Shown one piece after another: positions 1 to 5,670 of a DNA stretch of 5,670 nt. The notes beneath the pieces are model-generated. The model was not told the origin of the DNA. It saw nothing but the letters and a program-made list of their open reading frames with translations, and made no database searches. The number at the start of each line of letters is the position of its first letter. Positions within the stretch are counted from its first letter, which is position 1. This stretch comes from an uncultured Acidobacteriota bacterium (GTDB taxonomy: Bacteria > Acidobacteriota > Vicinamibacteria > Vicinamibacterales > SCN-69-37). The position numbers and the translations under genes are program-made. The DNA lies in contig CALFMR010000294.1 in assembly GCA_937880585.1 (NCBI GenBank), forward strand, positions 1-5,670, given 5' to 3'.

Positions 1-70
1 CAGCGACAGGGGCCAAGAGAAGAGGACACCGCGAACCCCCGAGCGGAGCGCGGGCGGCGTAGCGCAGTAG

Positions 71-92
71 GCGCGGGGGTGGGGCCCCGCGC
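71..92. repeat. 8-bp inverted repeat in the non-coding end of the window
   Basis: GCGCGGGG (71-78) and CCCCGCGC (85-92) are perfect reverse complements with a six-base loop. The block lies in the 126 bases beyond the GAF gene stop, where I see no gene. A run of seven A (106-112) reads as U7 on the minus strand, but it comes before this hairpin in the transcribed direction. The arrangement is therefore wrong for an intrinsic terminator of the GAF gene. Confidence 0.4.
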
Positions 93-126
93 CCCGCGCC
101 ATTGCAAAAAAAGATGACTCGCCCCT

Positions 127-1311
127 TCAGCCCTGCGCCGCCGCTGGCGCGGCGGCTCCAGCGAGCTCGCCGGGCGCGATGAGCGTGGCGAACTGGGCGG
201 CGATGATGCGGGCGACGGCGACCATCTCGTTGGCCGGCTTGCTGTCACGGGTCTCGACCGCCAGCACGCCCGTGCACCCGGCCGCCGTGATGAGCGGCAC
301 CGCAATCGCCCCGGCCGACCCGATCGACATGGCGGCCATCGTCTGGGGCCGCATCGAGCGGTAGCTGAGCGACGTCACATTGTCCGCGTCGATGTCGAGC
401 ACGCCGAGCCGCGTGAGGACCTTGTCGGAATAGCCGTGCGTCAGGGTCGGCTGGAGCGTGCCCTGATCCTTGTCGGCCATCCAGATGATGACCCCCTTGG
501 CCTCGAGCACGCGCGCCGCGCGTTCGAGGAGCGTCGGCACGTCGCGGCTGTCGATGACGCGCGCCAGGTCGACGCAGAGCTCGGCCGCGTCCGGCAGGCT
601 GGCGATGGGCGCCGGGACCGGCCGCGCGACGGGCGTGGTCCCCGTCTTCACCGCCGGCGGCAGGTTGCGGATCATCTCCGCCGTTTCCGCGCGCGCCGAG
701 GCCGCCGTCTGCGCGGGCTTGCGACGGGTCGCGCTCGACGTGACCGCGATGAGCACGAGAAATGCCAGCGCGTTCATTGCGAGGCGGATGCGCGACGTGC
801 GCACGATTTGCGCGTCGGCGGCCGAGGCCTCGGCCGCGCGCGCGGCGTCGAGCGCCGCCGTGAGCTGCTGCGCCGGCGCGGTGCTGTCGGTCAGGATCAG
901 GTCCGACGCCATGAACCGCTGGTCGTTCTGGATGTCGGCCCGCGCGCGGCCGTCGATCTTCATCAGGGCCTGAAGCGCAGCGGACGCCTCCGCGTAGTGC
1001 GTCCGCGCGTCATCGTCCGCACCTTGCCGCAGGTCGCCGATCGCCGTGTCGATCTGTCCCGACAACTCGCCGGCGCGCTGCATCCAGAAGTCCGGGCCCT
1101 GTCCCGTCGCGAGATACGCTGTCTGCGCGGCGCGTAGATCGGACAGCGTCACCTCGGCCGTGCCGATGCGATGGTCGACGGTCTCAGCCGACGCGCGCGT
1201 GCGCGCGAGTGACTGGTCGAATCGAAAGTTTTGAACGAGTGTGCCGATCGCGAGGAGGACGATGAAGGCAAATAGCAGACCGAGGTTACGATGCCTCACA
1301 CTCTGCTCCAT
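127..1311 (-). CDS. Membrane-anchored GAF-domain sensor-like protein
   Basis: The 394-residue protein has a hydrophobic helix at about residues 10-27, then an Ala-rich, mostly helical region of about 140 residues (30-172). A second membrane helix follows at about 177-193, ending in a basic TRRK stop-transfer. This resembles the CHASE3 or four-helix-bundle receptors of bacterial signalling proteins. After a Pro/Ala linker (about 197-238), residues 242-378 read as a GAF domain: ELCVDLARVIDSRDVPTLLE, then GVIIWMAD, AIAVPL and GVLAVE, in the usual strand order. No histidine kinase, GGDEF, HAMP or DNA-binding segment follows; the protein ends in an Ala-rich tail. By inference it senses an extracytoplasmic or cytoplasmic signal and passes it to a partner, but the ligand is unknown. 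The ATG at 1311 is chosen because the first helix starts directly after a short basic N-terminus (RHRN); no Shine-Dalgarno is visible. The gene lies 110 bases downstream of dsbD. The family call is fairly secure; the function is not. Confidence 0.8.
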   Translation of the reverse strand: MEQSVRHRNLGLLFAFIVLLAIGTLVQNFRFDQSLARTRASAETVDHRIGTAEVTLSDLRAAQTAYLATGQGPDFWMQRAGELSGQIDTAIGDLRQGADDDARTHYAEASAALQALMKIDGRARADIQNDQRFMASDLILTDSTAPAQQLTAALDAARAAEASAADAQIVRTSRIRLAMNALAFLVLIAVTSSATRRKPAQTAASARAETAEMIRNLPPAVKTGTTPVARPVPAPIASLPDAAELCVDLARVIDSRDVPTLLERAARVLEAKGVIIWMADKDQGTLQPTLTHGYSDKVLTRLGVLDIDADNVTSLSYRSMRPQTMAAMSIGSAGAIAVPLITAAGCTGVLAVETRDSKPANEMVAVARIIAAQFATLIAPGELAGAAAPAAAQG

Positions 1312-1319
1312 GCCCGGCT

Positions 1320-1325
1320 ACTATA
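1320..1325 (-). promoter_or_regulatory. Candidate -10 box for the GAF protein gene (TATAGT)
   Basis: On the minus strand TATAGT ends eight bases before the ATG at 1311, in an AT-poor setting where such a hexamer stands out. The expected transcription start falls at or within a few bases of the ATG. No -35 match is seen at the usual distance (GGGCGG). The gap AGCCGGGC contains no good ribosome binding site. If real, it would let this gene be expressed apart from nuoG-dsbD. Confidence 0.3.
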
Positions 1326-1373
1326 GCAGCACTTCGATCGCGCCGCCCGGCTTTCTTCAAGCTCGTTTCAAAA

Positions 1374-1387
1374 CTTCGAACTTCGAA
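1374..1387. repeat. Two tandem copies of the heptamer CTTCGAA
   Basis: CTTCGAACTTCGAA occurs in the 110-base gap between dsbD and the GAF protein gene. Each unit contains the palindrome TTCGAA, and a related ACTTCGA lies at 1331-1337. With only two perfect copies this may be chance, a small operator, or the remnant of a simple repeat. Confidence 0.4.
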
Positions 1388-1421
1388 CTGCGACCGGGCG
1401 TTATCAGTCGCGTCGTGCGCG

Positions 1422-3230
1422 TCAGCGCGTGACCGAGGCTTGGGTCGCCGGCTTCGGCTGGAGGATGGCGTACGCGGGGAGACCAACCGCGCCGATCTCG
1501 TTCATCAGCCGCTTGACTGGCGCGGGTACGCGATCGGGATCCTCGGCCTGGACCTTGATGCGCGTGTACTTCGCCAGCGCCGCCTTCACGCCCGCATCCT
1601 CCATCGTCGTCTCGTCCATGACGAGGCAGTTCTTGCACCACGTCGCCCAGAAGTCGACGAGGACGGGCGTCTGCTGCGCGCGCGCGGTGGTGAGCCCTTC
1701 GGCGAGCGACGCGTGCCAGCCTTCCTTGACCTTCGACGCCACGCTGGCCGAGACGCTGCCGGGATCGACCATGCGGTTGGCGAAGATGCCGTACGCGACG
1801 TAGCCGTAGTAGCCCGCCATGACGAGGATGAAGACGCCGAGCACCTGCTTCACGCGCACCATCCAGGCGCCAGGTTTTGGCAGCGCGGAGAATCCCGCGC
1901 CGGCAATTGGCCAGGGCAATGCCATGCCGAGGCCGAGCACGAACGGCAGGGCGAGCGCGACCTTCGTTCCGCCCGCGTACAGGTTGCTCGAGAAGACGAT
2001 GACCTGGATGACGACCGGTGCGACGCACGCGCCCGCGAGCAGCGCGGCGACCGCGCCCATGCCGAACGCGAGCAGCGATGTGCCTCGGCTGTTCGGATTG
2101 AACCGGATGCCGCTCGAATAGCGCGAGAAGTCGATCGGGATGACGTCGAACATCGCCAGCGCGAGCACGACGAACAGCGCCGCGATGCCGACGTTGAACC
2201 AGGGCGACGCGTTGATCGTGCCGAACGTGCCGGCCGTGAGCACGACGACGAGTCCCAGCAGACCATAGACGATGGCCATCGCGCCGCCGTAAACGGCGCC
2301 CAGCCAGAGGCCACGCCCGCGCTTTTCGCTACCCGCGCCGGCACCGATGATCGCGAGGTTGATGGGGATCATCGGCAGCACGCATGGCGTGAGATTCAGC
2401 GCGAGGCCGCCGATGAAGATGATGGCGAGGATCGCCAGCGGACCGCGTCCTTCGAACGGCCCCTCGGACTTCACGCCATTCTCGGCGTTGTGTACTAAGG
2501 TCAGGAAGTCGGCGGCGTTCATATAGCCGCCGCTGCCGTCTTTGTTCAAGACGGTGAAGTCGTCGAGCAGCGCCGCGACGTCTGCGTCCGAGGCTGGCGC
2601 GCCACCAGGCGCGGCGGCGGCATTGGCGGCGGGGACCGCGCCTGGTGCAGCAGCCGCTGTCGCCACCGGTGCCGGCGGCGCGACCGCGCGATCGAATGCA
2701 ATCGCGTCGAACACGTCCGCATGCGTCTTGGCGACGACCGCGCCGGCAGCGACGACGTGCAGCGTCCAGGCCGCGTCAATCGTGCGCGGCGGGAAGCACT
2801 GCGTCGCGTCGCACGCCTGATAGCGAAGATGCGCGGGAATCGCGACGTTGGCCGCCGCCTGTCCCGCCGGCACCGTCATGACGACCCCGACGGCAATCTG
2901 ATGCTCGAAGACGGCCAGCGGTTGATCGAAGCCGGGCATCGAGAAATCGATCGAGTCCGGGAACGCGATGCCGGTGACGCGGAATCCCGCTGGCGCATCG
3001 ACGACGAGCGACGTGGGAATGAGCGCGGGATCGCGCGGCGCGTTCGACTGGATGTGCAGGCCGTCGGGAACGGCGATCTGGAGCGCGAGGCGGACCGTAC
3101 CGCCAGCGGGCGCGTCGCTCTCGACGAGCGGCGTCAGTCGCAGCGCGGCCGGGCCCGGACCTTGCGCCAGGCCGACCGCCCCAAGGGCGAGGATCAGGAC
3201 GACGGGCGGAAGCAGTCGAAGCAATCGCAT
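1422..3230 (-). CDS. dsbD: Thiol:disulfide interchange protein DsbD (three-domain)
   Basis: DsbD moves electrons from cytoplasmic thioredoxin across the inner membrane to periplasmic partners such as disulfide isomerases and cytochrome c maturation proteins. All parts of the 602-residue protein are visible. Residues 1-22 form a signal peptide. Residues about 28-160 are the DsbD-alpha domain with the redox pair C140/C145 in YQACDATQCFPP. An Ala/Pro-rich linker spans 182-215. The membrane domain (about 264-481) has C283 in LTPCVLPMIPI and C402 in AGACVAPVV, matching the two transmembrane redox cysteines of E. coli DsbD. A thioredoxin domain (about 500-592) carries WCKNC (C532, C535) and a likely cis-Pro at P585 in GLPAY. 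All six expected cysteines are present and length is normal for the family. It starts 31 bases after the nuoG stop, so co-transcription is likely. The ATG at 3230 gives a good signal peptide (basic MRLLR, then a hydrophobic core), though no strong Shine-Dalgarno is seen. Confidence 0.95.
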   Translation of the reverse strand: MRLLRLLPPVVLILALGAVGLAQGPGPAALRLTPLVESDAPAGGTVRLALQIAVPDGLHIQSNAPRDPALIPTSLVVDAPAGFRVTGIAFPDSIDFSMPGFDQPLAVFEHQIAVGVVMTVPAGQAAANVAIPAHLRYQACDATQCFPPRTIDAAWTLHVVAAGAVVAKTHADVFDAIAFDRAVAPPAPVATAAAAPGAVPAANAAAAPGGAPASDADVAALLDDFTVLNKDGSGGYMNAADFLTLVHNAENGVKSEGPFEGRGPLAILAIIFIGGLALNLTPCVLPMIPINLAIIGAGAGSEKRGRGLWLGAVYGGAMAIVYGLLGLVVVLTAGTFGTINASPWFNVGIAALFVVLALAMFDVIPIDFSRYSSGIRFNPNSRGTSLLAFGMGAVAALLAGACVAPVVIQVIVFSSNLYAGGTKVALALPFVLGLGMALPWPIAGAGFSALPKPGAWMVRVKQVLGVFILVMAGYYGYVAYGIFANRMVDPGSVSASVASKVKEGWHASLAEGLTTARAQQTPVLVDFWATWCKNCLVMDETTMEDAGVKAALAKYTRIKVQAEDPDRVPAPVKRLMNEIGAVGLPAYAILQPKPATQASVTR

Positions 3231-3261
3231 GGCATCGAGGCGGCCCGCGTCGGCCCTGCTG

Positions 3262-5037
3262 CTATTTCACTTCTTTCAACGGGATGACGTCCGCACGCGG
3301 CAGCGGCCCGAAGTCCTCGCCGAACTTCACGGGCGGCAGGTCCTGGAACATGAAGTCCCACTTCCACCGCTCGGAGGGATTCGACCCCTGCAGCCACGTC
3401 TTGGCCGGGACCGGACGCGAGAAGGCGAGCGACGGGATGCCCGCGTAGCCGGGTACGGACGCGAAGTCACGCGCGATCGCTTCGCGAATCGCGGCCGACG
3501 AGGCGAACGAAAGGTTCGAGCCGAAGACAACGCCGAGCTTCACGAGGATCTGCCAGTCCTCGACCGCGTCTCCGGGCGGCGGAATCACGCGCGAGGCGGC
3601 CTGCACGCGGCCGTCCATGTTCGTGTAGGTCGCGTCCTTCTCGACGAACGCGCTCGCGGGCAGCAGGATGTCGGCCGCTTCGGCGAGCGCCGTGTGCAGG
3701 ACCGCGTGCACGATGAGCGTCTGGATCTTGCCGGCCTGGCGCGCCGCGAGGATCCAGTCGACGTCGCCGATCGAGCCGTCGGGACCGGAGTCCATGACGT
3801 ACAGCACCTTCACCTGGCCCGCGTCGACGGCCGCCTTCATGCGCGAGAGATCCGCGGGCTGGCCGGGATCGCCGACGTCGAAGCCGAGGTCGCGCGCGCC
3901 GCGCACGTTCGGCGCGTCGACCGACGGGATGCGGAACTTGGTGTTCGCCGGCTGCGGCTTCTCGCGATAACGCCAGGCCAGCGTCAGGCCGCCGGCGCCG
4001 GCCGCGATCTGTCGCAGCACGTACAGCTCTTCGAGCGAGGCGTGCGCCGATACATAGAAGAAGGTGCTGGCCGGACCACCCGCGGCGTCGACGGCGTCCT
4101 TGACCGCGACGAGCGCGTCGGCCCACGGCGCCGCGTCGTTCGACGTGCCGCGCCGGATGTGCGGCTGGAGCACGCGGCGATCGCCTTCGACCCAGTGATA
4201 GTCGAAGCGGCCGATGTCGCACATCCAGTAACCGTTGACGTCGGGATTGAGCCGCGGCGTCATGCGCACGAGCCGCGCGCCCTTCGCCCACTCCGGCTTC
4301 GCCTTGAGCCACGCCGTGGTGTTGCAGCCCTTCTCGCAGAGCGTGCAGATCGTATCGACGGCCTGCGCGTTGTCCCAGGGGCGCGAGCGGAAGCGGTAGT
4401 CGCGCGTGGTGATCGCGCCGACCGGGCAGACGTCCATCAGGTTGCCCGAGAGCAGCGAGATGACGCCCTGTTCCTCGAAGGTGGAGATCTCGCTGCCGTA
4501 GCCGCGGTCGGTGATGCCGATCTGCGCGTCGCCTTCGACGTCGCGCATGAAGCGGACGCAGCGGGTGCAGAGGATGCAGCGGTTGCGGTTGAGGAGCAGC
4601 GTCGGACCGAAGTCGACGTCGGCCTTCACGCCGGCGCCGTCGAACTCGCGGCGCGGGAACTCCATGCGGCTGCGTTCGGGGCCGAAGGTATAAGAAAAGT
4701 CCTGCAGCGGACACTCGCCGCCCTTGTCGCAGACGGGGCAGTCGAGCGGATGGTTGGCCAGGAGGAACTCGAACACGCTCGCGCGCGCCGCCACGACCTC
4801 CGGCGACGCCGTCGTCACCACCATGCCCTCGGTGCACGTCGTCGAGCAGGCCGTCTGCAGCTTGCCCATCTTCTCGATCTTGACGATGCAGACGCGGCAG
4901 GAGCCGTCGACGCCGAGTCCCGGGTGGTAGCAGTAGTAGGGGACGTCGACGCCGTGCGCGATCGCGGCCTCGAGGACCGACTTGCCCTTCTCGACCGTGA
5001 CCTGGCGTCCATCGATGGTGAGCGTGACGGTGTCCAT
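3262..5037 (-). CDS. nuoG: NADH-quinone oxidoreductase subunit G, short form
   Basis: This is the Fe-S subunit of the peripheral arm of complex I, which passes electrons from the NADH site towards quinone. The protein has 591 residues from the ATG at 5037; the frame stays open to a TTG at 5058, but the ATG places the ferredoxin fold at the normal N-terminus (MDTVTLTIDG). Ligands, numbered from that ATG, are: [2Fe-2S] N1b C36, C47, C50, C64; N5 H96, C100, C103, C109 in HPLDCPVCDKGGEC; N4 C154, C157, C160 and C204 (CPVGAI); and an N7-type 4Fe-4S C231, C234, C238, C273. The molybdopterin-like part then runs from about 285 and includes the family stretch LLPASAFVEKDATYTNMDGR at 458-477. E. coli NuoG has about 900 residues, so the C-terminal region is strongly reduced. 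No nuoE, nuoF, nuoH or nuoI lies next to it here: dsbD follows after 31 bases and a toxin-antitoxin remnant precedes it. A related redox enzyme using the same module is possible but less likely. Confidence 0.9.
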   Translation of the reverse strand: MDTVTLTIDGRQVTVEKGKSVLEAAIAHGVDVPYYCYHPGLGVDGSCRVCIVKIEKMGKLQTACSTTCTEGMVVTTASPEVVAARASVFEFLLANHPLDCPVCDKGGECPLQDFSYTFGPERSRMEFPRREFDGAGVKADVDFGPTLLLNRNRCILCTRCVRFMRDVEGDAQIGITDRGYGSEISTFEEQGVISLLSGNLMDVCPVGAITTRDYRFRSRPWDNAQAVDTICTLCEKGCNTTAWLKAKPEWAKGARLVRMTPRLNPDVNGYWMCDIGRFDYHWVEGDRRVLQPHIRRGTSNDAAPWADALVAVKDAVDAAGGPASTFFYVSAHASLEELYVLRQIAAGAGGLTLAWRYREKPQPANTKFRIPSVDAPNVRGARDLGFDVGDPGQPADLSRMKAAVDAGQVKVLYVMDSGPDGSIGDVDWILAARQAGKIQTLIVHAVLHTALAEAADILLPASAFVEKDATYTNMDGRVQAASRVIPPPGDAVEDWQILVKLGVVFGSNLSFASSAAIREAIARDFASVPGYAGIPSLAFSRPVPAKTWLQGSNPSERWKWDFMFQDLPPVKFGEDFGPLPRADVIPLKEVK

Positions 5038-5046
5038 AACGGCTCG

Positions 5047-5052
5047 ATCATA
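5047..5052 (-). promoter_or_regulatory. Candidate -10 box for nuoG-dsbD (TATGAT)
   Basis: On the minus strand TATGAT ends nine bases before the nuoG ATG at 5037. A transcript started about seven bases downstream of the box would begin almost at the start codon. No convincing -35 box is present 17 bases upstream (CGAATC) and no strong Shine-Dalgarno lies in the gap. The call rests on one hexamer plus position, so it is tentative. Confidence 0.3.
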
Positions 5053-5110
5053 TCGCAAGGATCGGACGGGATTCGGCCGCGCGAAGGCGCGAAAGGTAAG
5101 GATTGTGGAG

Positions 5111-5132
5111 CCCTGGGCCTTCAGGCCCAGGG
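5111..5132. repeat. Perfect 10-bp inverted repeat between the toxin remnant and nuoG
   Basis: The arms CCCTGGGCCT (5111-5120) and AGGCCCAGGG (5123-5132) are exact reverse complements around two bases. As RNA this gives a stem of about 9 bp with a four-base loop. It lies 38 bases past the toxin stop in the transcribed direction. It has no U-tract on its downstream side (minus strand reads CTCCACAATCC), so it is not a classical intrinsic terminator. It could still slow transcription or protect an RNA end, or be one copy of a dispersed palindromic repeat. Confidence 0.6.
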
Positions 5133-5169
5133 GGAACCTGGAACCAGCCGCGCCTTCCGTCTCGCGTCC

Positions 5170-5554
5170 CTACCAGATCCGCTCGACTCCGTAGGCGCCG
5201 AAGGCGTCGTCGCGCGAGACGATCGACAGCTTCTCGACCAGCGCCTGGCTGGCGAGGAGGCGATCGAACGGGTCGCCGTGGTGGCGTGGCAGTGTGGCGG
5301 CGCGCGCCAGGTGTGGAAGCTGGATGGCCAGCGGCCGGAAGCCGTTGGCGCCCATCGCTTCGGCCACGAACCGGTCGAGCGGGCCGGGAATCGTGAGCCG
5401 CCCCAATCCCATCTTGATGGCCATTTCCCAGCCGCTCGCCAGGCTCACGAAGCACGTCGTCGTCGGACGGCTGATGGCTGCGCGCGCCTTCCTCGAGCCG
5501 GTCGGGGTTACCGACCCATCAGAGGAAGGCGTGCGTGTCGAGGAGCAGCGTCAC
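5170..5554 (-). pseudogene. VapC-type PIN-domain toxin, broken by a stop and a frameshift
   Basis: PIN toxins of this type are Mg-dependent endoribonucleases that cleave RNA, often tRNA, when free of antitoxin. From GTG at 5554 the frame reads MTLLLDTHAFL, then TGA (5519-5521), then WVGNPDRLEE. The family has FLWW here, so TGA replaces a TGG codon. Near 5488-5492 the similarity moves to another frame and continues as KARAAISRPTTTCFVSLASG, WEMAIKMGLGRL, DPFDRLLASQALVE and SIVSRDDAF, ending at TAG 5170-5172. The rejoined product is about 127 residues, normal for the family. All four acidic active-site positions survive across the frames: D in LLLDTH, E in GWEMAIK, the first D in DPFDRLL, and D in VSRDD. 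The longest uninterrupted piece, from a GTG at 5448 (92 codons), lacks the first Asp and the N-terminal strand, so it should be inactive. The GTG start overlaps the antitoxin stop. Two sequencing errors could also give this pattern. Confidence 0.8.
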
Positions 5555-5670
5555 GGCTGCTCGTAGGCCGCGAAGTCCGGGACGGGGGCGTCGAAGTCGT
5601 CCGACATCCAGACCGCCCCGGCCGCTGACCCCGGCGTGCGGGCACGAGCCGGCTCGATGGGCACGAGTTT
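5551..5670 (-). CDS. Phd/YefM-type antitoxin, C-terminal end only (partial)
   Basis: An open frame enters from the window edge and gives 39 residues before a TGA at 5551-5553. It begins KLVPIEPARARTPGSAAG and continues VWMSDDFDAPVPDFAAYE. The order 'LVPI-x-P, Arg/Pro-rich linker, PGSA-x-G, hydrophobic, DDFDAP' is typical of the end of Phd/YefM-family antitoxins. The N-terminal DNA-binding fold comes first in those proteins, and the toxin-binding tail last. The stop overlaps the toxin GTG start by four bases (GTGA), the usual translational coupling of such pairs. The family role is to block the toxin and repress the operon. Its 5' part and promoter lie outside the window, so I cannot tell if the gene is intact. 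It is too short here to exclude a DUF2281-type antitoxin, which has a similar tail. Confidence 0.72.
   Translation of the reverse strand, partial: KLVPIEPARARTPGSAAGAVWMSDDFDAPVPDFAAYEQP

Noticed and set aside
1..29. Possible start of a next minus-strand gene at GTG 29 (VSSSLGPCR)
   Set aside because: Only nine codons are visible before the window edge, with no recognisable sequence. It cannot be supported.
106..156. Intrinsic terminator for the GAF gene from the 8-bp hairpin at 137-156 and the T7 run at 112-106 on the minus strand
   Set aside because: The hairpin (GCCGCCGC / GCGGCGGC) lies inside the coding end, and 24 bases separate it from the T-run, too far for a working intrinsic terminator.
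436..2498. Other long plus-strand open frames opposite the GAF and DsbD genes
   Set aside because: They have the same Arg-rich antisense composition and no motif. The minus-strand genes fully explain the sequence.
5038..5058. TTG at 5058 as the nuoG start
   Set aside because: The seven extra residues (MRYDRAV) precede a ferredoxin fold that normally begins at MDTVTLTIDG. The ATG at 5037 is the better codon, and neither has a clear ribosome binding site.
5519..5521. TGA in the toxin read as Trp or selenocysteine
   Set aside because: The dsbD, GAF and antitoxin genes end at TGA and use TGG for Trp, so the standard bacterial code applies. The position is Trp in the family, not a redox site, and the gene has a second lesion.
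2968..5628. An 886-codon open frame on the plus strand across dsbD, nuoG and the toxin region
   Set aside because: It lies antisense to genes with clear domains. Its product is an Arg/Asp/Ala-rich string with no recognisable fold, as expected from mirrored GC-rich codons. It also runs through several gene boundaries.

Overview
The window is about 5.7 kb of GC-rich bacterial chromosome, and every gene I can support lies on the minus strand. Read in the direction of transcription (high to low coordinates), the order is: the 3' end of a Phd/YefM-type antitoxin gene, a broken VapC-type PIN toxin gene, a short complex I subunit G (NuoG), a three-domain DsbD thiol:disulfide reductase, and a membrane-anchored GAF-domain protein. 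The high GC, the compact NuoG and the multi-domain DsbD would fit an environmental Acidobacteriota such as the Vicinamibacteria, or a similar soil lineage. That placement is a guess from protein style, not a measurement.

Region 5170-5670 holds a type II toxin-antitoxin pair with a 4-base GTGA overlap. The visible antitoxin C-terminus looks normal. The toxin carries an in-frame TGA where the family has Trp, plus a one-base frameshift, so as written it cannot make a full PIN domain. A perfect 10-bp inverted repeat lies between this pair and the next gene (5111-5132).

Region 1422-5037 is probably one transcription unit of nuoG and dsbD, with 31 bases between them. NuoG keeps ligands for four Fe-S clusters (N1b, N5, N4 and an N7-type site), but its molybdopterin-like part is short. 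No other nuo gene is visible. DsbD has a signal peptide, a periplasmic DsbD-alpha domain with a Cys pair, a membrane domain with one Cys in each half, and a C-terminal thioredoxin domain with WCKNC. This is the full route for moving electrons from the cytoplasm to the periplasm.

Region 127-1311 encodes a two-TM protein with a helical extracytoplasmic region and a cytoplasmic GAF domain but no visible output domain. The end of the window, 1-126, contains no gene I can support.

The core genes are conventional and I do not see a clearly new system. The items most worth a second look are the doubly broken toxin beside an intact-looking antitoxin end, the stand-alone compact NuoG paired with DsbD, and two gene starts that share a -10-like box only 8-9 bases before the ATG and lack a Shine-Dalgarno sequence.
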